From NCBI GenBank assembly GCA_002311975.1, contig DCAL01000043.1, forward strand, positions 1,854 to 9,189: a stretch of 7,336 nucleotides of DNA, in the 5' to 3' direction. The DNA is from Fidelibacterota bacterium UBA1134 (GTDB lineage: Bacteria; Fidelibacterota; Marinisomatia; Marinisomatales; S15-B10). Under the pieces are notes generated by a model. The model saw nothing but the letters and a program-made list of their open reading frames with translations, did not search any database and had not been told where the DNA came from. Both the position numbers and the translations under genes were made by a program. Below are positions 1-7,155 of the stretch, piece by piece. Each line of letters begins with the position of its first letter. Positions within the stretch are counted from its first letter, which is position 1.

Positions 1-22
1 AGTTCAAATCTCCCCACCCCGA
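1..22 (+). tRNA. 3' end of a tRNA gene, probably tRNA-Pro (cut by window edge)
   Basis: The first 22 bases read as the 3' end of a tRNA. They contain the end of a T-stem, a seven-base T-loop TTCAAAT (3-9), the T-stem 3' strand CTCCC (10-14), the acceptor 3' strand CACCCCG (15-21) and discriminator A (22). The two preceding bases AG pair correctly with the first two bases of CTCCC. The acceptor partner would be CGGGGTG, so the first pair is C1-G72 with A73. That pattern is characteristic of bacterial tRNA-Pro, and CGGGGTG is a common tRNA-Pro 5' end. The CCA tail is not encoded, since CAA follows the discriminator. The anticodon lies outside the window, so the amino acid is an inference. Confidence 0.75.
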
Positions 23-50
23 CAATGATATTCCCTGATTCGATTGTGCG

Positions 51-123
51 TCCCGACACGGAAGTGTCGGGATGGCCGGGAGTTCTCCCGACGAAATCGG
101 GAGGCCACTCCGACACTTTTCTT
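51..123 (+). terminator. Inverted-repeat cluster with T-rich tail after the tRNA; likely terminator
   Basis: Three stems overlap here. Stem A is TCCCGACAC (51-59) with GTGTCGGGA (64-72), a perfect 9-bp stem closed by a GGAA (GNRA-type) loop. Stem B is CTCCCGA (85-91) with TCGGGAG (97-103), loop CGAAA, and can extend through GGC/GCC (74-76/104-106). Stem C is AAGTGTCGG (62-70) with CCGACACTT (110-118), which encloses stem B and runs into TTTTCTT (117-123). Stems A and C use the same bases (64-70), so they exclude each other. The C+B fold with its T tract looks like an intrinsic terminator for the tRNA transcript. A repeated palindromic element of the REP kind is the alternative. Confidence 0.5.
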
Positions 124-125
124 GA

Positions 126-615
126 TCATCCAACATTTCAACATCAAATCCATATCTAATCTCTACAGCAATTCTCGCTTCGGTGGTCCTCGTCACCGCT
201 GTCGTGTTCATCTTCTTATAGCACAGACGCAGAAAGAGACGAGCGGTACTGTTAGGGCCGGAGATATTTTCCGTGGTGTTCGTACCAGCGTCAAAAAAAT
301 CCGGAACCCTTACCATGGTTGTGAAGAATGTTCCTGCGCCTACGATGCAACGAACACATGAAATGTCTTCAGAGCAGGCCAGTGAATTCTACACGGAATA
401 CAAAGACCTTGAAGAATAACGGGTGGGTGTCCGAAAGCTCTATCAGGCGGGAATTCCACGAGATTGGCGGAACCCCGTGCTTTGTCTAGAAGCGACCGCC
501 GCGAAAGGGCGACCAGAACAGAGAGATCGAAAACTTGATCTCTGAGCGGGAAAAAGCGGAACTTCGTGAAACATATTGTAGGCTGGTAGAGAACGGCAAT
601 CCGGGCGACATTTAG
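126..615 (+). pseudogene. Possible relic of a small membrane protein gene, unrecognised
   Basis: There is no intact gene here, but fragments read like protein in sequence. From about 159 one frame gives a hydrophobic stretch (STAILASVVLVTAVVFIFL), then a TAG at 219 and a basic run (HRRRKRR), as for a membrane helix with a cytoplasmic anchor. The same frame continues to an acidic end (SEFYTEYKDLEE) and TAA at 417-419. It then goes on as VRKLYQAGIPRDWRNPVLCLE. Near 488-495 the sense appears to move to the next frame, which reads a charged helix (REIENLISEREKAELRE) ending at TAG 613-615, with a second TAG directly after. I see no start codon for the hydrophobic part. Family unknown. This could be chance open reading, and the support is only amino-acid character and common strand. 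Confidence 0.3.
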
Positions 616-766
616 TAGTCTTCATTCTTAGAACGGTTCTTGCCGGAGAAAGAATCTGTAGTGTGCCCGGGAGGATTGGACTGCCCTCATTCGCCCTCAT
701 CTGTGGTTCGTTGCACAATTTGATCACCTTTGCTAGATTCCGTCTGATCCAAGACTTTAGTTCACC
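616..766. other. Intergenic stretch before the symporter relic, with weak promoter-like bases
   Basis: I see no gene here. Small structures include the palindrome AGAAC-G-GTTCT (630-640), flanked by ATTCTT (624-629) and AAGAAT (650-655), and a tandem pair of GCCCTCAT (683-690 and 693-700). A poor promoter candidate lies upstream of the symporter ATG: TTGCAC (711-716), a 17-base spacer and TAGATT (734-739), preceded by an extended -10 TG (731-732). If it ever worked, it would have driven the symporter gene with a leader of roughly 20 bases. The matches are too weak to be sure. Confidence 0.25.
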
Positions 767-1508
767 ATGACAGCCTGATACATCATCTTTATCATCTATT
801 TTTTCATCCTCTTCGGCATTGGGCTGGTCGCTTCCAGAAAGATACACGACCTGCGCGACTTCTATAGTAGGGGGTAAAAAGCTAGGATACTGGATTCCCG
901 CATTGTCCACCCGAGCCACGGGGGAGTCTGGCTGGCTGCTCCTGGGCGTGACCAGCATGGGCGCCATTCTGGGCGTTAGCGCATTCTGGATCGTAATCGG
1001 AATGTATATTGCCGCTGTACTGTCCGCCGTCATGTCCACTGTGGACTCGCTCCTCGTCGTCGCCTCCAGCGCCGTATCAAGGAATTTCTACCAGCAGATC
1101 TTTCATCCTGAAGCACCGGACAGTCAATTGACACGCCTTTCATGAATCGTCACAGTATTGATGGCAATGTCTGCCCTCACCATCGCACTGATTGTGTCGG
1201 TCATCTAACCGGACAGAACCATTTTCTGGCTTGTTATTCTCGGCTGGTCTGGCATTGCCTCCACGTTTTGTCCCGTGATCATTCTTTCTCTCTTCTGGAA
1301 GGCTTATACCGAGAAAGGAGCCATCGCCTCAATGATCGTTGGGTTCCTGTCCGTTCCTCTGTTCAAGTTTGTGGTGCCGAGTCATCCTGACGCCGGAATC
1401 TACTTTGACAAATTGGATGTCATGTTCCCGTCAATTCTCCTGGAAATCACAGCTGGAATAGTTGTCAGCAAGTGGAGCGGAGGGCGTGCCGCACCGATGA
1501 ATCTTTGA
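767..1508 (+). pseudogene. Sodium/solute symporter (SSS/PutP family) pseudogene, heavily disrupted
   Basis: Intact members of this family are inner-membrane Na+-coupled importers of proline, sugars or similar solutes, about 480-550 residues long with 12-13 helices. Here ATG 767 begins MTA, followed by TGA (776-778), then the first helix YIIFIIYFFILFGIGLVASR. One extra base near 866 shifts the frame after LRDFY. The next frame continues with the family hallmark GGKKLGYWIPALS and GESGWLLLG. Near 1000 the text jumps from the second helix (FWIVIG) to the late-helix motif AAVLSAVMSTVDSLLVVASS. About 250 central residues are therefore missing, and the frame is kept. Two more in-frame stops follow, TGA 1143-1145 and TAA 1206-1208. 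The C-terminal helices (FWLVILGWSGIASTF, AYTEKGAIASMIVGF) stay readable to TGA 1506-1508. About 246 codons remain. No functional transporter is possible. The substrate cannot be told. It lies 30 bases before leuS. Confidence 0.9.
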
Positions 1509-1538
1509 TTGTTTCGCATAGCCCAATGCGCCTAAACT

Positions 1539-3992
1539 ATGGGCAACAAAGTGATGGCTGTAGATTACGATCATAAGACAGTAGAAAAGAAGTGGCAAAC
1601 CTTCTGGGAGGACAATAAGACCTTTAAGGCTGTGCAGGACCCCCAGAAGGAGAAGTACTACATCCTCGATATGTTTCCCTATCCGTCGTCCCACGGTCTG
1701 CACGTAGGGCACCCTCTGGGCTATATCGCCACAGACATTATCGCCCGCCACAAGCGGATGAAGGGGTTCAATGTGCTCCATCCCATGGGATGGGACGCCT
1801 TCGGACTTCCTGCCGAACAATATGCCCTTAAAACAGGCACTCATCCTGCCGAAACCACCGCCAGGAATATTGACAATTTCCGCCGCCAGATAAAGGGGCT
1901 GGGACTCTCCTACGACTGGGACAGGGAAATCAATACGACTGACCCCAACTATTACAGGTGGACGCAGTGGATCTTTCTGCAATTGTTCAAGAAGGGGCTG
2001 GCATACGAGGCGGAGGTGCCGGTGAACTGGTGCCCAGAATTGGGTACCGTGCTAGCGAACGAAGAGGTCATCGATGGCAAGTCCGAAAGGGGAGGGCACC
2101 CCGTGATTCGCGTCCCCATGCGCCAATGGATGTTGAAGATTACTGACTACGCCGAGAGTCTGCTGGCAGGGCTGAATGATGTGGACTGGCCCGAGGGGAT
2201 CAAAGAATTGCAACGAAACTGGATTGGTCGCTCGGAAGGAGCTGATGTTGAATTCCATCTTCCATCGATCGATGAATCCATCACCGTCTTTACCACCCGG
2301 CCGGATACGCTATTTGGAGCCACATATATGGTTCTCTCTCCGGAGCATCCCTTCGTGGACCGGTTGACAATAGATGGGAAAAGGGGGGAAGCACAGGCTT
2401 ATGTCAATGAAGCCGCCCGGAAAAGCGATCTTGTCAGAACTGAACTTGAGAAAGAAAAAACTGGAGTCTTTCTTGGAACGCACGCTATTAATCCCGTCAA
2501 CGGGGAAGAACTTCCCGTCTGGATTTCAGACTACGTGCTAATGACCTACGGAACCGGCGCCATCATGGCTGTACCGGGGCACGATCAAAGGGATTGGGAG
2601 TTTGCTGGAGAATTCAACCTCTCCATTGTAGAGGTTGTAAAGGGTGGCGATCTTGAGACTGAAGCCTTTGTCGATAATGAGAACGGCGTTATGATGAATT
2701 CAGCTACTCCAGACGGATCCTTTTCATTGAATGGTTTGAAGGTGCCTGCCGCCATCCAGAAGATCACATCCTGGCTTGAAGAGACGGGAAAGGGGAGAGC
2801 GACGGTTCACTATAAGCTGCGTGATTGGCTCTTCTCCCGGCAGCGGTACTGGGGAGAACCTTTTCCGGTGGTGCATATAGATAGAAAACCGGCGCCCCTC
2901 AGCGAGGCAGATCTTCCGCTGGAACTCCCTGATCTTGAAGATTATCAACCGGCCGAAACCGGCAATCCGCCTCTTTCAAATGCCACCGATTGGGTCAATG
3001 TGACCTTCGAGGGGAAAAAGGGGAAACGTGAAACCAACACGATGCCTCAATGGGCGGGGTCGTGCTGGTATTATCTGCGCTTCATCGATCCTCAAAATGA
3101 CGAAGTGGGGTGGGATTCCGAGAAAGAGAGTTACTGGATGCCGGTAGACTTGTACATCGGCGGTCAGGAACACGCCGTCTTACACCTTCTGTATGCTCGA
3201 TTCTGGCATCATGTGCTGCACGATCTTGGCTACGTTTCAACGAGAGAACCGTTCAAGAAACTGATAAACCAGGGGATGATCCTTGGTGAGGACGGTTCCA
3301 AGATGAGTAAATCCAAAGGTAACGTCATCAATCCTGATGAGATTCTCGAGGAATACGGCGCTGATGCTATGCGTCTTTTTGAAATGTTCATGGGACCGCT
3401 GGAGAAGTCAAAACCGTGGAGTACAGCGGGCATGAAAGGCAGCCACCGCTTTTTGAAGCGGGTGTGGTCGATGATGACGAACGACGACGGAACACTGCGT
3501 GATAACATAGAGAGTGATGCTGAAATCGATGATGAGCTCAACAGACTGTTACATCAGACAATCAAAAAAGTAACCGACGATATTGAAGAACTGAAATTCA
3601 ATACGGCCATTTCTCAGCTTATGACTCTTACCAATGCGATGAAGACGCGCCCATCATTGTCCGGAAATCTCGTCAAGACATTTATACTGCTCTTAAGTCC
3701 GTTTGCACCGCACATGTGTGAGGAGTTGTGGCAAAGGCTCGGTCATGCTGAAACTCTGGCTTACTCTCCTTGGCCTGAGTACGATGATGAGTTGGCTCGG
3801 GAAGAGCTCATCACAATAGCGGTACAAATCAATGGTAAGCGCCGCGGTGAGATCGAAGTAGCGCCCGGTGTGGATGAAAAGTCAGCCTTGATGTTGGCGC
3901 TGGAACAATCCAATGTTAAGCGATATCTGGATGGGAAGGACATCAAGAAGACGATTTTGGTGAAGGATCGCTTGTTAAGCATAGTTGTCTAA
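1539..3992 (+). CDS. leuS: Leucyl-tRNA synthetase (LeuRS, EC 6.1.1.4)
   Basis: This cytoplasmic class Ia enzyme charges tRNA-Leu with leucine using ATP. The 817 residues show the full family order. The catalytic Rossmann fold carries the HIGH-box variant HVGH (55-58). The CP1 editing domain (about 226-425) carries TTRPDT (252-257) and YGTGAIMAVPGHDQRD (337-352), with the Asp that binds misacylated substrate. GSCWYYLRF (507-515) and the KMSKS loop (588-592) follow. The alpha-helical anticodon-binding domain covers about 630-750, and the C-terminal tRNA-binding domain VQINGKRRGEIEV lies near 762-774. The zinc-site cysteines seen in some LeuRS are absent (NWCPELGTVLANEEV, one Cys), and the leucine-specific insertion before KMSKS is short, as in the Bacillus type. 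ATG 1554 (MAVDYDHKTVEKKWQ) is an alternative start and fits the family N-terminus better. Neither start has a clear Shine-Dalgarno site. No T-box leader is seen upstream. Confidence 0.98.
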   Translation: MGNKVMAVDYDHKTVEKKWQTFWEDNKTFKAVQDPQKEKYYILDMFPYPSSHGLHVGHPLGYIATDIIARHKRMKGFNVLHPMGWDAFGLPAEQYALKTGTHPAETTARNIDNFRRQIKGLGLSYDWDREINTTDPNYYRWTQWIFLQLFKKGLAYEAEVPVNWCPELGTVLANEEVIDGKSERGGHPVIRVPMRQWMLKITDYAESLLAGLNDVDWPEGIKELQRNWIGRSEGADVEFHLPSIDESITVFTTRPDTLFGATYMVLSPEHPFVDRLTIDGKRGEAQAYVNEAARKSDLVRTELEKEKTGVFLGTHAINPVNGEELPVWISDYVLMTYGTGAIMAVPGHDQRDWEFAGEFNLSIVEVVKGGDLETEAFVDNENGVMMNSATPDGSFSLNGLKVPAAIQKITSWLEETGKGRATVHYKLRDWLFSRQRYWGEPFPVVHIDRKPAPLSEADLPLELPDLEDYQPAETGNPPLSNATDWVNVTFEGKKGKRETNTMPQWAGSCWYYLRFIDPQNDEVGWDSEKESYWMPVDLYIGGQEHAVLHLLYARFWHHVLHDLGYVSTREPFKKLINQGMILGEDGSKMSKSKGNVINPDEILEEYGADAMRLFEMFMGPLEKSKPWSTAGMKGSHRFLKRVWSMMTNDDGTLRDNIESDAEIDDELNRLLHQTIKKVTDDIEELKFNTAISQLMTLTNAMKTRPSLSGNLVKTFILLLSPFAPHMCEELWQRLGHAETLAYSPWPEYDDELAREELITIAVQINGKRRGEIEVAPGVDEKSALMLALEQSNVKRYLDGKDIKKTILVKDRLLSIVV

Positions 3993-4119
3993 AACAGGGT
4001 CATTGTTTGCCACCGAAATATAATTGTTGTTTAGCGCAATCTGTCGGGCTAATTTTTCTAATAAGCTCATAGATAGGAGTTTGTACTTTCATACAACGAC
4101 TCTTTCAGGGGGACTTTCC
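3993..4119 (+). promoter_or_regulatory. leuS-to-secreted-protein gap: possible promoter and leader
   Basis: A perfect TATAAT lies at 4019-4024, which would give a leader of about 85-90 bases before ATG 4120. No acceptable -35 lies 16-18 bases upstream, because TTGTTT (4003-4008) is only 10 bases away. The promoter is therefore tentative. TTAGC (4031-4035) and GCTAA (4048-4052), followed by TTTTTCT (4053-4059), could form a weak 5-bp hairpin that ends leuS transcripts, but the stem is short. The gap length and these signals suggest that the two genes are transcribed separately. Confidence 0.3.
4107..4113 (+). promoter_or_regulatory. Shine-Dalgarno site fixing the start of the secreted protein
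   Basis: AGGGGGA lies six bases before ATG 4120. The frame is open upstream to a TTG at 4024, but only the ATG has this ribosome site. Translation from the ATG begins directly with a signal peptide (MKKLVITLLFLSVGFAG). The upstream 32 codons are therefore leader, not protein. Confidence 0.8.
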
Positions 4120-7100
4120 ATGAAAAAGCTAGTGATTACTCTTCTCTTTCTATCCGTTGGTTTTGCCGGCGAAAATGATAGAACAGCTGCCAACTTTGCG
4201 AAAAATCAGCGGGGCTTGAAAAAGAAAATTCGAGAACAGATCAGGAAACATTCTGATCATGGTGTAAGCCGTTACTCTGATATTACGGCTGTGAAGTCGA
4301 AGACCAGACCGACGCCGCGCCATGGGATAGATCGGTTGGAAAGGGATAAAGATCCTCGGCGCCCTAAAGGCACGAGGAAGTATCGGCCGAACCCGCTACA
4401 TTCGAGGTCTTCCAGTGAACTGTGGGGACGTTGGAAGGAGAATGATGAATTAGGGTCTGGAGATTTAACGTTGACTGTCGGTTCCAATCAAACCATCCCA
4501 AATCCTCTGCAGGCGCTCGCAATTCAATCGGCCAACGATGGTATCAAAGTCAGTGGAGACTTGACAGCCGACCTGGATTACCTGTTTTCACTGGAAGGAT
4601 TCGTGAGCAATCGTGATCTCTTTTGGGACCTGGAAGAAGGGGGCAAGCTTCCGCTCGTGGGTCTAGTATTCTTGCCTGAGGATGACTTAGATATTCCATA
4701 CTGGTTCCATCCTGTGGAAGCAGAGATCTGGATTCTGGATGAAAACTTTCAAGAGCACTATGCATTTCTTGATGATGAGACGTTAAAGAGAGTTACTATT
4801 ACAACACAGGATGCAGTACCGGGAGTTCCTATGATGTACAGCATCACAATTGAAGACAGCCTGGAACTCTTCACTGAAGATTCTACGGAACATTTTGTGC
4901 TTAAAGGCGAAATTTCGCTTGATATGATTGATCTTTTTGCCGGCGTTCCCATACCTATTGACGATCCATCAGAAATCTTTGATTGGGACGACGAGGACGG
5001 TCTCTGGGTTGACACTAACTATATGGAATTCCTTTCGGACGGAACAGGTAGAGATATCTGGCATGTGTACGATATTGAATACGACGAAGAGTGGATTGAC
5101 AGCACTGATTTCGTCTGGTCAACCTGGGATGATACGCTCTCCATAACTCAAGAGTATTGGGATTCGGAATGGAATGAGGACTCAGAAGAGTGGGAGGAAG
5201 TTCATTTATATGAGACTATTGAGGTCAACTATGATGTCTCTGATCAAGTCGCTACCTTTACTGAGAGCTTCGATTATTGCGAAGAGGAGGAATTGTCCCC
5301 ATACGCATGTGGTGATTCCCTGGCGTGGGAGTTCCTTGTATTCGGTCTGAAGGATGTGGAATCTCTCGTAATGACGGAAACCATAGGCTACGATTATGAC
5401 GGTGAGGTCGGCAAACGACCTGTCGAGGAGTCAACGCTGCCGCTGGTAGCAAACCGGCCCAATATGCCCATGTACGGCACGGCAGTTCTCGGAAACAGGC
5501 TGTACGGTCTGGGAAGGGGTGCCGCGGGCTCGGGACCACAGTATCTGAGAGTGTTTGATATATCCAATCCTGCATCGCCGAATGAACTGTCTGCTGTAAC
5601 AACAAACTATTATGGGTGGTGGAGCGGCTATATTGCTGTCAAAGACAATGTTGCAATGGTAGAGATGTCGTATCCCGATGGCGGTCCACGATTCTATGAT
5701 ATTTCAAATGACAAGTTCGAAGAGCTGTCGGTGAGTTCAACCGTTACCGATGAAACAGTCTGGGGAATGTATCTCCACGGCAACAATCTTTATGTGAACA
5801 GGTATGGAAAGGGATTCCGTGTCATTGATGTAACCGATCCAAAGAACCCGTCACTAACCGCGGATGTAGGCATGACAGCTTTTTATGATGATATTAATCC
5901 GTGCGACATTGTTGCCAACGATTCCTATATCTTTGTACTGGACTACAGCGGAGGTGCTAACACTGACTTCTGCAGTGACTACGCGATACTGAGGGTTCAT
6001 AGTGCAACATCGCCGTATGCTGAGGTCGCTCATTTCGATTTTGGCGAGGCGGAGCGGATTGCGCTAAGCGGTAATTACCTGTTTGCTGAATCATGTGCTA
6101 AACTGAAGGTATATGACGTTCGCGATGGTACCGCAATCTGGGAAGTCTATGCATCTGATGATCCGGACTATGATTACGGCTCAATCAATCAAGTCGAAGG
6201 TGAAACCGTAATAGACGGCAACTATCTCTATGTTGCCACGGGAGAGTATGACGGTTCGAGTGCCATGGGCGTCCACGTTTTTGACATTTCCGACCAAACG
6301 ATGCCTGTATATGTGGCAAGTCTCCCCGCAGGTCTGCGTGACGGTGAGGGTGGTACTTTCGCCTATCCCGTTCGATCTGTGTCGGCAGGTTCTGGCCATG
6401 TGTTTGTTCCGCAGCAGTCGGATCAGTTGTTCGAAGGAGATTTGAACGTGTATGCCATGAATTTTGCTCCTGAGCCATTCAGGTTGCTGCTGCCCGGCGA
6501 TGATATATCTATAGAGATTACGGCAGAGAATGCGTGGACAGATTCGTTAGTGTTCGCATGGGAATCGGCAAAGGATCGCGAGGGTGATGATATTACCTAT
6601 GACGTTCAGTTCACCGAAGAACTTGGACCCCTCTATTGGCATATCTTTGACGTCTGTGACGAATCGAAGAACGTCTGCAAGGTAGCCTATCACAGGATCA
6701 AAGATTTCATGACTATAGAGGGATTTGAAACTGCCGATGGTGCCTGGACGGTGGTTGCATCAGATGGCGCGTCCAAGACCTCTCCTTCCAATGGACCCTT
6801 TCGGCTAGTTATCAATACCGGTGCTTTGAGCCTAAGTGAAGACCAGATATTGCCGGATAAGTACACACTCCACGCCAACTTCCCTAACCCGTTCAATCCT
6901 TCAACAGCGATTAAATATGACTTGCCGCAGCAGAGTAAGGTGAAACTGGTGATCTACGATGTGATTGGGAGACGGATAAAGACGCTTGTAGCGCAGACAG
7001 AGAACGCTGGGTTCAAGAGGGTTCAGTGGGATGGCAATGATGAACTCGGAAAGCCAGTGGCGGCCGGCATCTATATCTACAGGATAGAGGCAACTGACTT

Positions 7101-7134
7101 TACGTATGCCCGAAAGATGCTGTTGTTGAAATAA
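4120..7134 (+). CDS. Large exported multidomain protein: LVIVD-type beta-propeller with T9SS type A sorting domain
   Basis: This 1004-residue protein is probably cell-surface or released. An N-terminal Sec signal peptide (MKKLVITLLFLSVGFAG, cleavage near 17) precedes a basic linker (31-92). A beta-rich acidic region (about 110-430) follows. Its part 305-385 (SDGTG, FVWSTWDDTLSIT, YDVSDQVATFTESF) recalls lipocalin-like small beta-barrel domains. Residues 445-782 hold seven repeats of the LVIVD pattern, hydrophobic 'NxLYV' then 'xxFDISNPxxP', for example LRVFDISNPASP, FRVIDVTDPKNP and VHVFDISDQTMP. This predicts a seven-bladed propeller. Residues 786-902 look Ig/FnIII-like (LVFAWESAKDREGDDITYDVQF). 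Residues 911-1004 form the T9SS sorting domain (FPNPFNPSTAIKYDLP, YDVIGRRIKTL, AAGIYIYRI, ending KMLLLK), which directs outer-membrane export and is removed on release. The start is fixed by the Shine-Dalgarno site at 4107-4113. No catalytic motif is seen, so a binding or adhesive role is inferred. It sits alone between a gap and a terminator. Confidence 0.92.
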   Translation: MKKLVITLLFLSVGFAGENDRTAANFAKNQRGLKKKIREQIRKHSDHGVSRYSDITAVKSKTRPTPRHGIDRLERDKDPRRPKGTRKYRPNPLHSRSSSELWGRWKENDELGSGDLTLTVGSNQTIPNPLQALAIQSANDGIKVSGDLTADLDYLFSLEGFVSNRDLFWDLEEGGKLPLVGLVFLPEDDLDIPYWFHPVEAEIWILDENFQEHYAFLDDETLKRVTITTQDAVPGVPMMYSITIEDSLELFTEDSTEHFVLKGEISLDMIDLFAGVPIPIDDPSEIFDWDDEDGLWVDTNYMEFLSDGTGRDIWHVYDIEYDEEWIDSTDFVWSTWDDTLSITQEYWDSEWNEDSEEWEEVHLYETIEVNYDVSDQVATFTESFDYCEEEELSPYACGDSLAWEFLVFGLKDVESLVMTETIGYDYDGEVGKRPVEESTLPLVANRPNMPMYGTAVLGNRLYGLGRGAAGSGPQYLRVFDISNPASPNELSAVTTNYYGWWSGYIAVKDNVAMVEMSYPDGGPRFYDISNDKFEELSVSSTVTDETVWGMYLHGNNLYVNRYGKGFRVIDVTDPKNPSLTADVGMTAFYDDINPCDIVANDSYIFVLDYSGGANTDFCSDYAILRVHSATSPYAEVAHFDFGEAERIALSGNYLFAESCAKLKVYDVRDGTAIWEVYASDDPDYDYGSINQVEGETVIDGNYLYVATGEYDGSSAMGVHVFDISDQTMPVYVASLPAGLRDGEGGTFAYPVRSVSAGSGHVFVPQQSDQLFEGDLNVYAMNFAPEPFRLLLPGDDISIEITAENAWTDSLVFAWESAKDREGDDITYDVQFTEELGPLYWHIFDVCDESKNVCKVAYHRIKDFMTIEGFETADGAWTVVASDGASKTSPSNGPFRLVINTGALSLSEDQILPDKYTLHANFPNPFNPSTAIKYDLPQQSKVKLVIYDVIGRRIKTLVAQTENAGFKRVQWDGNDELGKPVAAGIYIYRIEATDFTYARKMLLLK

Positions 7135-7155
7135 ATGTAGCCGAAGCGATAGCTA

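Noticed and set aside
44..361. A 105-codon plus-strand open frame after the tRNA
   Set aside because: It starts inside the palindrome cluster (stems at 51-118), and its product is rich in Arg, Cys and His with no domain character. A neighbouring frame reads a membrane helix instead.
443..1039. A 198-codon open frame on the minus strand
   Set aside because: It runs antisense through the symporter relic, whose plus-strand translation shows clear family motifs. The minus-strand product is low in recognisable structure, and the frame is open by chance.
776..1208. Recoding of TGA (as Trp, Gly or selenocysteine) to rescue the symporter
   Set aside because: Two of the three stops are TGA, but a TAA, a one-base insertion and a 250-residue deletion also break the gene. 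The intact genes have no internal TGA, so an altered code is not supported.
1404..1433. TTGACA at 1405-1410 as a promoter for leuS
   Set aside because: The -35 match is perfect, but no -10-like hexamer occurs 16-18 bases downstream, and the bases also encode the symporter C-terminal region.
4031..4059. Hairpin TTAGC/GCTAA with T-run as leuS terminator
   Set aside because: A 5-bp AT-containing stem with a 12-base loop is too weak to call as a separate terminator. It is mentioned only in the gap entry.
4024..4119. Upstream extension of the secreted protein from TTG 4024
   Set aside because: The extension would put 32 residues before the signal peptide, and it overlaps the TATAAT box. The ATG at 4120 has a strong ribosome site.
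4272..6896. Several minus-strand frames of 60-115 codons inside the secreted-protein gene
   Set aside because: All lie antisense to a gene with a continuous, domain-bearing translation. None has a ribosome site or recognisable motif.
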